64,000 bases of DNA from assembly GCF_002860285.1 (NCBI RefSeq), contig NZ_PGVF01000001.1, forward strand, positions 496,001-560,000. The letters run 5' to 3'. Shown one piece after another: positions 44,555-51,353 of this stretch. Below the pieces are notes generated by a model, which did no database searches, was not told the DNA's origin, and was given only the letters and a program-made list of their open reading frames with translations. Both the position numbers and the translations under genes were made by a program. The DNA is from Bacillus sp. M6-12. Its GTDB lineage: Bacteria; Bacillota; Bacilli; Bacillales; DSM-1321. The stretch's first letter is position 1. The number at the start of each line of letters is the position of its first letter.

Positions 44555-45394
44555 GTGAGCAAATTTTCTTTTATAGAAAGAAAAAGACGTTTAGACTTAC
44601 GGAACACACGAAAGTTTAAATCAACAAATAAAATATGGAACGACTTAGGTCTTAATCACGCTTGGACAATTGGTTATTTAACCAAGCTATTCAAAGCCTA
44701 TTCAGGTAAAGACTATGAGGCATGGGAGCGATTCTACTATCAATCAGGAGAAAAACGTCTGCAACATATTCATGCTCTCCCTCTTGAAAAACAAACATTG
44801 CTCAAGGACTTTAAAATCCCTTCCACAAATCAATATAGTGAACTTTATCAGGTCACAAATGAAGAAAAGAACTTAAATGCTTACTATGGAAGAACGGAAC
44901 AAGAACTTGTAGAAATAGGCTCTTTCATGTATCAGCAAATCAATAAAAGAGAAAATCCACTTTTTATTACAGAAAAAGAATGTATCGACTTTGTAAAAAT
45001 TAGAGTGTTGGATGAAATTTTTATAGGAATAGAAAGAGAAATCAACACGATAAAAAAATTAGAAACTTTCTTTCCAGAAGCAACTTTTAAAGAAGTCTCT
45101 GTTGAAATGGATGCCAAATATGCAGTCGATTATGAAGTCTATTTAAATGGTGAATTAATGGTTGCACTTCAAATTAAGTCAAGTCACTACAAAGTTGATA
45201 ATCAATCTATTGTGAAAAAAACTAAGGCATTTAATCACAATAAAAATATAGCCTACACTAAAGAATTTGGAGTAGACGTTTTATATATTTACGCAACGGA
45301 AACTGGATATATTGAAGATAGAAAAACATTTCCTACAATTTATTCTTATTTATATAGCACCATGAAAAAAAGACAAACTACACCAGTTCCATAA
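44555..45394 (+). CDS. Predicted PD-(D/E)XK nuclease, 279 aa
   Basis: The C-terminal third has YAVDYEVYLNGELMVALQIK, matching the D-(x)n-QxK core of PD-(D/E)XK nucleases (MjaI-type restriction enzymes are the closest feel). The N-terminal part is helical with LGLNHAWTIGYLTKLF. No methyltransferase partner is adjacent. GTG at 44555 follows ATGGAGG. Confidence 0.55.
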   Translation: MSKFSFIERKRRLDLRNTRKFKSTNKIWNDLGLNHAWTIGYLTKLFKAYSGKDYEAWERFYYQSGEKRLQHIHALPLEKQTLLKDFKIPSTNQYSELYQVTNEEKNLNAYYGRTEQELVEIGSFMYQQINKRENPLFITEKECIDFVKIRVLDEIFIGIEREINTIKKLETFFPEATFKEVSVEMDAKYAVDYEVYLNGELMVALQIKSSHYKVDNQSIVKKTKAFNHNKNIAYTKEFGVDVLYIYATETGYIEDRKTFPTIYSYLYSTMKKRQTTPVP

Positions 45395-45401
45395 CCTTAT
45401 T

Positions 45402-45436
45402 GGCTTATCAGAGATTAAATTGATAAGCCTTTTTTA
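45402..45436 (+). terminator. Terminator after nuclease gene
   Basis: GGCTTATCA and TGATAAGCC arms followed by TTTTTT. Confidence 0.85.
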
Positions 45437-45465
45437 TTGAGTTCAAATACAAACTATATTAGGGA

Positions 45466-45502
45466 ATAAAAAAAGAACCAATCTATTAAGAGAGGTTCTG
45501 TT
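45466..45502 (-). terminator. Terminator after recX
   Basis: AGAACC-ATCT and AGAG-GGTTCT arms, minus-strand T-run. Confidence 0.75.
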
Positions 45503-46125
45503 TACATGACTTCCTTTATAACCTTTGAAATAATATCAAACGAATATCCTTTTCTTGCTAATAGTCCTGACAATTTTCTATATTTAGCGTTTTTATCATC
45601 TTTTGATAACGTCTTAACTTTTTTCTCTGCTAATTGTAAGGCACGTTCGTATTCTTCATTATCATCCACTTTTTCTTCCAAAACTTGTTCAATGATTTCT
45701 TTATCTATTCCCTTTTGATAGAGTTCTTGCCTTAATAGGTTCTTTCCTGCCTGTTTAAATTTCTGCTTATCATTCGCCCATTGCGTAGCAAATTGATAAT
45801 CGTTTAGGTATCCATAATAAATGAGTTTTTCGATAGCAGGATTTATGGATTCTTCCTCATATCCTTTCTGTTTCATTTTGGTTATTAATTCTTTTTTGCT
45901 TCGTGAACGAAAGGATAATAGATTAACAGCATAGTTAAAGGCTTTGCTTTGTTCTTCTGCCTTTACTACATCTTCAAGAAAGCTATCTGAAATCTCTTTC
46001 CCAACAGATAAGGAATATTTAATAATTACCTCTTCATCTACCCCTAATGCAAATTCATCATTTACATATAGACTAAAGCGGTGGTGATGACGTTTTTGTT
46101 GTTCAATCTTGGTGATTTTTTTCAA
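45502..46125 (-). CDS. recX: RecX, RecA regulator, 207 aa
   Basis: Modulates RecA filaments. Three-helix RecX repeats: RSRSKKELITKMKQKGY...IEKLIYYGYLNDYQFA, GKNLLRQELYQKGID, and KYRKLSGLLARKGYSFDII. TTG at 46125 follows GGAAGG. No recA is in the window, so it would act on the host protein. Confidence 0.9.
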   Translation of the reverse strand: MKKITKIEQQKRHHHRFSLYVNDEFALGVDEEVIIKYSLSVGKEISDSFLEDVVKAEEQSKAFNYAVNLLSFRSRSKKELITKMKQKGYEEESINPAIEKLIYYGYLNDYQFATQWANDKQKFKQAGKNLLRQELYQKGIDKEIIEQVLEEKVDDNEEYERALQLAEKKVKTLSKDDKNAKYRKLSGLLARKGYSFDIISKVIKEVM

Positions 46126-46155
46126 AAATAACACCTTCCCTTCTCTAAAGATAAA

Positions 46156-46182
46156 AGAAAAAACCGAGCTTGTAGCTCGATA
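46156..46182 (-). terminator. Terminator after the 96-aa gene
   Basis: CGAGCT-TGT-AGCTCG stem with minus-strand T-run. Confidence 0.75.
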
Positions 46183-46187
46183 ATTTC

Positions 46188-46478
46188 TTAATCTGTTAGC
46201 GTTGATATTTTTTTAAATGTGTAAACACTTAGGTTATCCTTTAATACAATTTTTTCTTCATCTTCTTCAATAGAAGAAACAGGATTCGTTCTCCAACCCC
46301 GATTTTCGTCATAAAAAACGAAGAAAGGGCAACCAAGTCCAGCACCAATCAATTTAAATACTTCTCTCCCAATCTTGTATTGCACACGTTCATCTGGCGT
46401 TACACCGTCAGGGAGCGTAATGTTTTCAATTAATAGAGGCGTTTCTGAAGATAAGTTTCCGTCTTTGTTTTCTATCAT
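46188..46478 (-). CDS. Hypothetical protein, 96 aa
   Basis: Not recognised; beta-rich with an acidic patch. ATG at 46478 lies seven bases after AAGGA; the longer upstream frame crosses the terminator at 46508-46542 and is unlikely. Confidence 0.55.
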   Translation of the reverse strand: MIENKDGNLSSETPLLIENITLPDGVTPDERVQYKIGREVFKLIGAGLGCPFFVFYDENRGWRTNPVSSIEEDEEKIVLKDNLSVYTFKKISTLTD

Positions 46479-46507
46479 TCTTTTTCCTTCTTTCTGTTTA
46501 TTCATGA

Positions 46508-46542
46508 AAGAAAAGCGAGTCACAAGAACTCGCCATCTTTTT
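46508..46542 (-). terminator. Terminator after the 251-aa gene
   Basis: GCGAGT and ACTCGC arms with T-rich sequence on both sides. Confidence 0.75.
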
Positions 46543-46545
46543 TTG

Positions 46546-47301
46546 TTATGCAACAGGATTCCAGTAACTCTCTTGGTAACAGTCCTTGAATGTTTTTCCA
46601 ATTGTGTCAGCTTTAAAGTTATCTTCTTTAATAATTCCGTCTTTGACTGAAATCATATAATCAACATATCCATTTGGAAACTGTTTTGTATCAAAATCGT
46701 TTATAAAGTAATACCATTTTTCCTCTTCTTCTATCCAAACCATGATATAGTCAATAGGACTTTTTAGATTGTTGATACTTTCCTGAATAACTTCTTGTGC
46801 AAACACATCTGTTTTGGCACGTTCGTCTAAATATTCGACTTCAATGATTCCTTGTTCATTTTTAAAGACCTTCGCAATGACTTTTCCTTCCTCGTTTTCA
46901 TCATTTGTTGTCCAAGCGTCAATAAAAATTACTTGTTCGTCTTCAAATTCATTATTGATTTGAGACCAAAGTCTTTGTTCCAGTTTTGTTGTTTCTTCAT
47001 TCAAATAAGATTCTTTGAGGACATCATAATGAATTTCGTTGTTTTCGTCTTCACACTCAACAAAATACGTAATTTCCTCTTCGTAATCTTTTTTTGGAGA
47101 GATAGCGATAATTGTATGAATTAAATCGGTTTTTGCTTTATCTCTAAATGTTTCCCCTGCTTTATAGATTGGTCGAAGGTTCTTTTCTGTTGATGGAATC
47201 AACGCTTCTGCTTTATCGCAAAGGAGAAGAATTTCCTCATTATCATATGCACCTTGTCTTACATCATTTTTAACACTATTGATTAATTCTTGAAATTCCA
47301 C
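46546..47301 (-). CDS. Hypothetical protein, 251 aa
   Basis: Not recognised; acidic alpha/beta protein. Single-gene unit under a very good promoter (47337-47376). Confidence 0.65.
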   Translation of the reverse strand: MEFQELINSVKNDVRQGAYDNEEILLLCDKAEALIPSTEKNLRPIYKAGETFRDKAKTDLIHTIIAISPKKDYEEEITYFVECEDENNEIHYDVLKESYLNEETTKLEQRLWSQINNEFEDEQVIFIDAWTTNDENEEGKVIAKVFKNEQGIIEVEYLDERAKTDVFAQEVIQESINNLKSPIDYIMVWIEEEEKWYYFINDFDTKQFPNGYVDYMISVKDGIIKEDNFKADTIGKTFKDCYQESYWNPVA

Positions 47302-47336
47302 TTACAACCACTCCTGTTCCGCAAATTTATATATCT

Positions 47337-47376
47337 ATTCTATAACAATATATCTTTTTTGTCAATTATTTTTTAC
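47337..47376 (-). promoter_or_regulatory. Promoter with GTAAAAAATAA element
   Basis: Minus strand TTGACA (47360-47365), 17 bp, TAGAAT (47337-47342), with GTAAAAAATAA (47366-47376) directly upstream. Confidence 0.8.
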
Positions 47377-47380
47377 AAAT

Positions 47381-47411
47381 ATAAAAGGTGCTTATATAAG
47401 AAAGCACCCTT
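47381..47411 (-). terminator. Terminator after AIM24-family gene
   Basis: GGTGCTT and AAGCACC arms, minus-strand T-rich tail. Confidence 0.75.
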
Positions 47412-47437
47412 GATATTGTTCTTTATATTGTTGGATA

Positions 47438-48265
47438 TTAAACATCGTTGGAAATATTTTTAGATTTATTTAAGGCTTGTACACCGTAAGTTTCAAGTTT
47501 CTTATAAACAGGTTGTGTAGGAGCTAACCATACTTGCCCTGTTCCTTCAAAGGTTTGCAATAGTCCTTCACCAGAAGCTAATGTACCTACCAATGTTTTA
47601 GAAGATTTTTGAACAGAGAAGTTAATCCCTTCTGTACGCAAGAGGGCAAAGTTTCCGTCTACTTGTAGTTTTTCGTTATTTAGTTCATAAATAAGAACTT
47701 CTTCTCTTGGCACTGGAATTTCTAAGATACATAGACCTGTTCCAGATATTTTAGTTTGAAACCAGCCTTCGCCTCCAAATAAACCACTTGAAAGATTTCC
47801 TTGCATAGCTGGTTCAACTTGCAATGATGGTTCACAAGCATAAAATAATCCTTTATCAACTATCACACTCTCATTATCTAATTCAAAAAAAACATAGTGT
47901 CCAAAGGTCGGTTCAAGAAATATCTCTCCTGTTCCTTCATAAGTAGGCTTAAAGGTTGATTCCTGATTGAGATAGCTCTTAAAAGCCTTCTTCATTAGAC
48001 CACCAACACCACCTACGTTTGTTTGAGCAGAAATGCGACCTTTCATAAAATACAATGCTCCTGCCTCCGTCATAAATGAACCGTTTCGCAGTGTAATTTT
48101 AACTTGTTTTAATGACATTCCTGTTTCTCTGGCAAAGAAGATTTCACCAGCCAAATCTAAATCATTCGCCCCTTTTAGGCTTTTAAATTCAAGGATTTCA
48201 GCAGTAAATTTCTCCTTTTCTATTCGGTCTAATATTTTCACATTTTCATAAAATAATGGATTCAA
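47438..48265 (-). CDS. AIM24-family protein, 275 aa
   Basis: Triple beta-barrel AIM24/TIGR00266 family. FMTEAGALYFMKGRISAQTN, GTGEIFLEPTFGHYVFFEL, GGEGWFQTKISGTGLCILE and EGTGQVWLAPTQ are its repeated strands. Role in bacteria unknown; relatives often sit beside tellurite/stress vWA genes, as here. TTG start with AAAGGAGG. A structured leader and a 13-codon ORF lie upstream. Confidence 0.85.
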   Translation of the reverse strand: MNPLFYENVKILDRIEKEKFTAEILEFKSLKGANDLDLAGEIFFARETGMSLKQVKITLRNGSFMTEAGALYFMKGRISAQTNVGGVGGLMKKAFKSYLNQESTFKPTYEGTGEIFLEPTFGHYVFFELDNESVIVDKGLFYACEPSLQVEPAMQGNLSSGLFGGEGWFQTKISGTGLCILEIPVPREEVLIYELNNEKLQVDGNFALLRTEGINFSVQKSSKTLVGTLASGEGLLQTFEGTGQVWLAPTQPVYKKLETYGVQALNKSKNISNDV

Positions 48266-48341
48266 TCGTATTCCTCCTTTTAGTGTTTTTATATAATAGA
48301 AAGATTTTTCACATTCGATAACAGAAAAAGAGGATACCTTG

Positions 48342-48383
48342 TTAGAAACAAAAGAGCTTGGCCGAGCCTTTTATCTCATACAT
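48342..48383 (-). CDS. Possible 13-codon leader peptide
   Basis: AAAGGAGGATACCC precedes ATG (48383) of MYEIKGSAKLFCF. The segment GAGGATACC, which includes the ribosome site, is perfectly complementary to GGTATCCTC (48330-48338) just after the ORF, so the mRNA could hide its own ribosome site. It lies about 75 bp before the AIM24 gene start on the same strand. Confidence 0.4.
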   Translation of the reverse strand: MYEIKGSAKLFCF

Positions 48384-48422
48384 GGGTATCCTCCTTTCAA
48401 TTGTTTTGTCCGAAAGAACTTT

Positions 48423-48743
48423 CTGTTTGGGGAACAGTCTATTCTTTCTTTCACGATTGTTCTCCTTTTTATCCTGCTTTGGGGAAGCGTTCAAAAATGA
48501 AAAACAATCTTTATTTTAAAATTCATGGTTATCTAATGGGGGGTGAATAGATAACAAAAGTCGAGTGATAGTTTCAGTTCTATCTTTGGGGAAGACATCC
48601 CTGTATGTCCCACTCTATTTGTTTCTTCCCTTCTGCTTCTTTTCTATGTTGGGGGCATGTCCAAGATGCTTCCGTTCCGATTCATAAGTTTTCCTATATC
48701 CATTCCAACCACTCACTCCAATAATAGAAGTTTGGGGAACTTC
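48423..48743 (+). repeat. Six spaced hairpins with identical TGGGG loops
   Basis: Hairpins: CTGTT/AACAG (48423-48437), GCTT/AAGC (48476-48488), GTTATCT/AGATAAC with a larger G6 loop (48528-48555), TCTT/AAGA (48583-48595), ATGT/GCAT (48646-48658) and GAAGTT/AACTTC (48727-48743). In five the loop is exactly TGGGG while the stems differ, which is typical of selected RNA structure. The T-G closing pair at 48649/48655 favours plus-strand RNA; on the minus strand the loops would read CCCCA. The minus-strand frame is also open in patches, without good ribosome sites. Confidence 0.6.
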
Positions 48744-48890
48744 CATTACAGGAAGAATAAAGGAATCTCTACTTTCAAACTTAATATATTCTATACTGGA
48801 TTTCTTTTCGTATAACTTAGAAATGTTTAAGCATTATTTACCTCAAAAGGTTTATAAATCAAGGAAAATCGTGTACAATAGATATTGTTG

Positions 48891-48904
48891 TTGATTATAG
48901 TCAA
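48891..48904. promoter_or_regulatory. Dyad operator TTGATTATAGTCAA
   Basis: Copy of the window-wide palindrome about 45-60 bp before the phospholipase-like gene; a TACAAT -10-like box lies just upstream. Confidence 0.6.
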
Positions 48905-48949
48905 TAAAATTAGACATTTTAAATAGAGACTCAAAATAGAAAGGAAGTT

Positions 48950-49558
48950 ATGAAATTGTTCGCAAAAACTCACCAAATGTTGTCCCATCATATTGCGACA
49001 CATATAAAAGAAAAAGTAGATTATGAATTTGAAAAGTCTACGTTTACATGGTCAAATATGAAACCTGACTTTGTTCCTTCTTTAGCAGTAAAGAAGCACT
49101 ATATTGATGAAAGTTTTCCTTTTGTAATAGAAGAAATTCTTTCCCTTATGAAAACACCGATGGAAGACTTATTAAACAAACGAACGAAAAAGGTTTTTGA
49201 AGCAAAGTTAGGTGTTATTTGTCACTTTGTATCTGATTTCTTCTGTGTCCCTCACAATCAGCGTTGGGAATTTAAACACAGTATGATTCCCCATGTAAAA
49301 TATGAAACGAAATTAGAGGGTATCACAAAAGATATCTCAATGATTGATACAATGCTCACACCAACCATTCAAACATATTCCAGAGAATCTATCTCTCTTT
49401 TTTTAAGAGAGTTGTTAGATGAATATGAACAGAAAAAAGATTATGAAAGAGATTTGCTCTATTCGGTTAATGTATGTACTGCAGTTAGCACATTTATTAT
49501 CCAAGCTGTTTTGTTTGGTATAGAAGTAGAAGAATTTAAATATGTCGTTACAGCATAA
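48950..49558 (+). CDS. Zinc-dependent phospholipase C-like protein, 202 aa
   Basis: THQMLSHHIATHI, NMKPDFVPSLAVKKHYIDESF and LGVICHFVSDFFCVPHN carry the His/Asp metal ligands of the zinc-dependent PLC/S1-P1 fold, in an intracellular form without signal peptide. ATG follows AAAGGAAG. Substrate unknown. Confidence 0.75.
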   Translation: MKLFAKTHQMLSHHIATHIKEKVDYEFEKSTFTWSNMKPDFVPSLAVKKHYIDESFPFVIEEILSLMKTPMEDLLNKRTKKVFEAKLGVICHFVSDFFCVPHNQRWEFKHSMIPHVKYETKLEGITKDISMIDTMLTPTIQTYSRESISLFLRELLDEYEQKKDYERDLLYSVNVCTAVSTFIIQAVLFGIEVEEFKYVVTA

Positions 49559-49587
49559 AAGACACCTATAAAGGTGTCTCTTTTTTT
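49556..49587 (+). terminator. Terminator
   Basis: GACACCT and AGGTGTC arms followed by TTTTTTT. Confidence 0.85.
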
Positions 49588-49906
49588 ACTCCAATTCTTT
49601 TAATGCGTCTTCTTTCATCTGAATAAACTTTAATACATCGAAAAATTTATCATCATAGCGTGATAGTTTTTCTTGATATTTGTCCATTCCAAAGTTTCCT
49701 TCTGCTAAAAATCCTTTCAATTCTTTCTTGTAGATGTCCGTAAAGGTTAAAACCTCTGTAATGCTGTTTTCTAATTCACCAGCACGTTTTGCCACCAATT
49801 CTTTTTCTGATTTTTTCAATTTCACTATCTTTTTCATATCTTTTTTCAGTTTTTCTTCATATAATTCAACGCTTACTAATCGGTCTTTTAAAATCTTTTC
49901 AATCAC
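49586..49906 (-). CDS. Coiled-coil protein, 106 aa
   Basis: Not recognised; nearly all helix, heptad-like (KILKDRLVSVELYEEKLKKD). GTG at 49906 has AAAGGAGG eight bases upstream, better than the in-frame start at 49936. Confidence 0.6.
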   Translation of the reverse strand: MIEKILKDRLVSVELYEEKLKKDMKKIVKLKKSEKELVAKRAGELENSITEVLTFTDIYKKELKGFLAEGNFGMDKYQEKLSRYDDKFFDVLKFIQMKEDALKELE

Positions 49907-50167
49907 AATATTTCCTCCTTTTAAATAAATTTCCATTATATTTCTTATTGCTTATTGGGTTGTTTTTATTCAAAGGAAGAACGTGAACATGGTTTAAGCC
50001 CACAAAAAAAGAAATGAGATAGATGAATAGGTTCAAATGGCATAACTGGTGTTACCGTTCTGTCTTATTGTAGATTGCTTTTTTATAAACAAATTTCAAA
50101 AATCGTATAATAAAAGGTTGATAGTCTTCTATCTTCTATGACAAAACAAGCAGGAGGTAAAAAAGAA

Positions 50168-50557
50168 ATGAATATATTGGTATGTGTAACAAAACAAAAT
50201 ACTGTGAAACATTTAATTACACATGGTTTAAAAATGAAAGAAAAATCAAATGGAGACCTCTTTGTTCTTCATGTAACGAAAAAGCCTTTAACTGAGTTAG
50301 CGAACGAAATTCAATTTTTTTATGATATATGTAAAGAATACGATGCAAACTTTGGAGTCATCCATTCAGACAGCATTGTAAAAGCGATTACTAAATATGT
50401 AAAAGAAAATCAAATTGATAAAATCATAATGGGAGAAACAAGACAGGAAAATCCAAGAAAAAGCACGATGTACAAATTGCAATCCGCTCTATATGGAATC
50501 GCAGAGATTGTGCTTGTTCCAATACGTGAAGACAGACATTATAAAGATGTCATTTAA
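50168..50557 (+). CDS. Universal stress protein (Usp) domain, 129 aa
   Basis: MNILVCVTKQNTVKHLITHG, DLFVLHV, and IDKIIMGETRQENPR with a C-terminal EIVLVPI strand match the Usp fold, closest in feel to the KdpD-associated Usp domain. ATP binding is possible. ATG at 50168 follows AGGAGG. Confidence 0.75.
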   Translation: MNILVCVTKQNTVKHLITHGLKMKEKSNGDLFVLHVTKKPLTELANEIQFFYDICKEYDANFGVIHSDSIVKAITKYVKENQIDKIIMGETRQENPRKSTMYKLQSALYGIAEIVLVPIREDRHYKDVI

Positions 50558-50596
50558 AAGAGAGTAGGAGATTATTTCTCCTACTCTCTTTATTTC
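50556..50596 (+). terminator. Terminator after usp-like gene
   Basis: AGAGAGTAGGAG and CTCCTACTCTCT arms, then TTTATTT. Confidence 0.85.
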
Positions 50597-50605
50597 CTTC
50601 TTGAT

Positions 50606-50785
50606 TTAACGACTATGACCACCTGTGAAGTAGTCTATTTCCACTTCCTCATACCCTTGGCAAGACTTTAATACGTCTTTCCATTCCGTTTTAGGGGGTT
50701 GAGCCTTACAATTATCCTTCTTTTGACAAAACTCACAAAGATGAACTTCGTTTTTGGTTTTTCTCCTGCTTTTACTTTGAATCAT
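50606..50785 (-). CDS. Small cysteine-rich protein, 59 aa
   Basis: ATG at 50785 follows AAAGGAG. The protein reads MIQSKSRRKTKNEVHLCEFC..., with C-x2-C, a further Cys seven residues on and a later Cys (CQGYEE), suggesting zinc binding. It is 22 bp downstream of the nucleotidyltransferase gene on the same strand. Not recognised. Confidence 0.6.
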   Translation of the reverse strand: MIQSKSRRKTKNEVHLCEFCQKKDNCKAQPPKTEWKDVLKSCQGYEEVEIDYFTGGHSR

Positions 50786-50807
50786 GCTTCATTCTCTCCT
50801 TTTCCCT

Positions 50808-51245
50808 TTATATTTCTGAAAACGACAATTCTTGTTTTCGATTGATTGAAGCAATAACACCAATCTCTCCTTTAATAAAGGAATAAAATGTTGAAACCGC
50901 ATTGCCAGTACGATATGTCCAGCCATATTGTTCTTCTTCATTCTGAAATTCTTGTAATTTTACGTCTAATGGAATAGATTGTAACAATCCATCGGTTAAA
51001 TCATCATGCAGACCCATTAGTGTTTGTATCCTATCCATATCATCTTCCTTTGTTTCTTCTAAATACGATAAAGTAGGAATTAAAATGATATCCAAATCAG
51101 AATTATTGTGATTTGTTCCTTTCATAAATGAACCAAAGAATATCATTTCTTGAAGAATATCATTATCTTCTAAAAATGATTCGATAAAACTTTCCTCAAA
51201 ATACTTTTCTATGGTTTCCATATGCTCTTTCCAAGTTTGTTCCAT
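50808..51245 (-). CDS. Nucleotidyltransferase-fold protein, 145 aa
   Basis: FFGSFMKGTNHNNSDLDIILI is the GS-x-x-x-G-T..S-D-x-D signature of the polymerase-beta-like superfamily, with the third acidic residue likely in PLDVKLQEF. Similar short proteins include MNT antitoxins and kanamycin-type transferases; no HEPN partner is adjacent. ATG at 51245 follows GGGAGAGG. Confidence 0.7.
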   Translation of the reverse strand: MEQTWKEHMETIEKYFEESFIESFLEDNDILQEMIFFGSFMKGTNHNNSDLDIILIPTLSYLEETKEDDMDRIQTLMGLHDDLTDGLLQSIPLDVKLQEFQNEEEQYGWTYRTGNAVSTFYSFIKGEIGVIASINRKQELSFSEI

Positions 51246-51325
51246 TTTTACCTCTCCCTTTTTATCTCATTTAAATAAATGACCTGATATATAAATGTCT
51301 TTTTATTCTATGCGTTTTTTACCAA

Positions 51326-51353
51326 TAAAAAAGAGGGGATTTCCCCTCTTTAG
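51326..51353 (-). terminator. Terminator after Ig-like surface protein gene
   Basis: AAGAGGGGA and TCCCCTCTT arms with T-run on the minus strand. Confidence 0.85.

Noticed and set aside
44555-45394. Complete restriction-modification system
   Set aside because: A nuclease-like fold is predicted, but no DNA methyltransferase lies nearby; the methyltransferase at 32447 is of small-molecule type.
48384-48850. Minus-strand coding frame through the hairpin region (patches of 72, 33 and 59 codons with repeated Pro-Lys/Gln phrases)
   Set aside because: Interrupted by TAG and TAA, no convincing ribosome site for the longer patches, and arm complementarity with fixed loops is better explained by RNA structure; a degraded gene remains possible.
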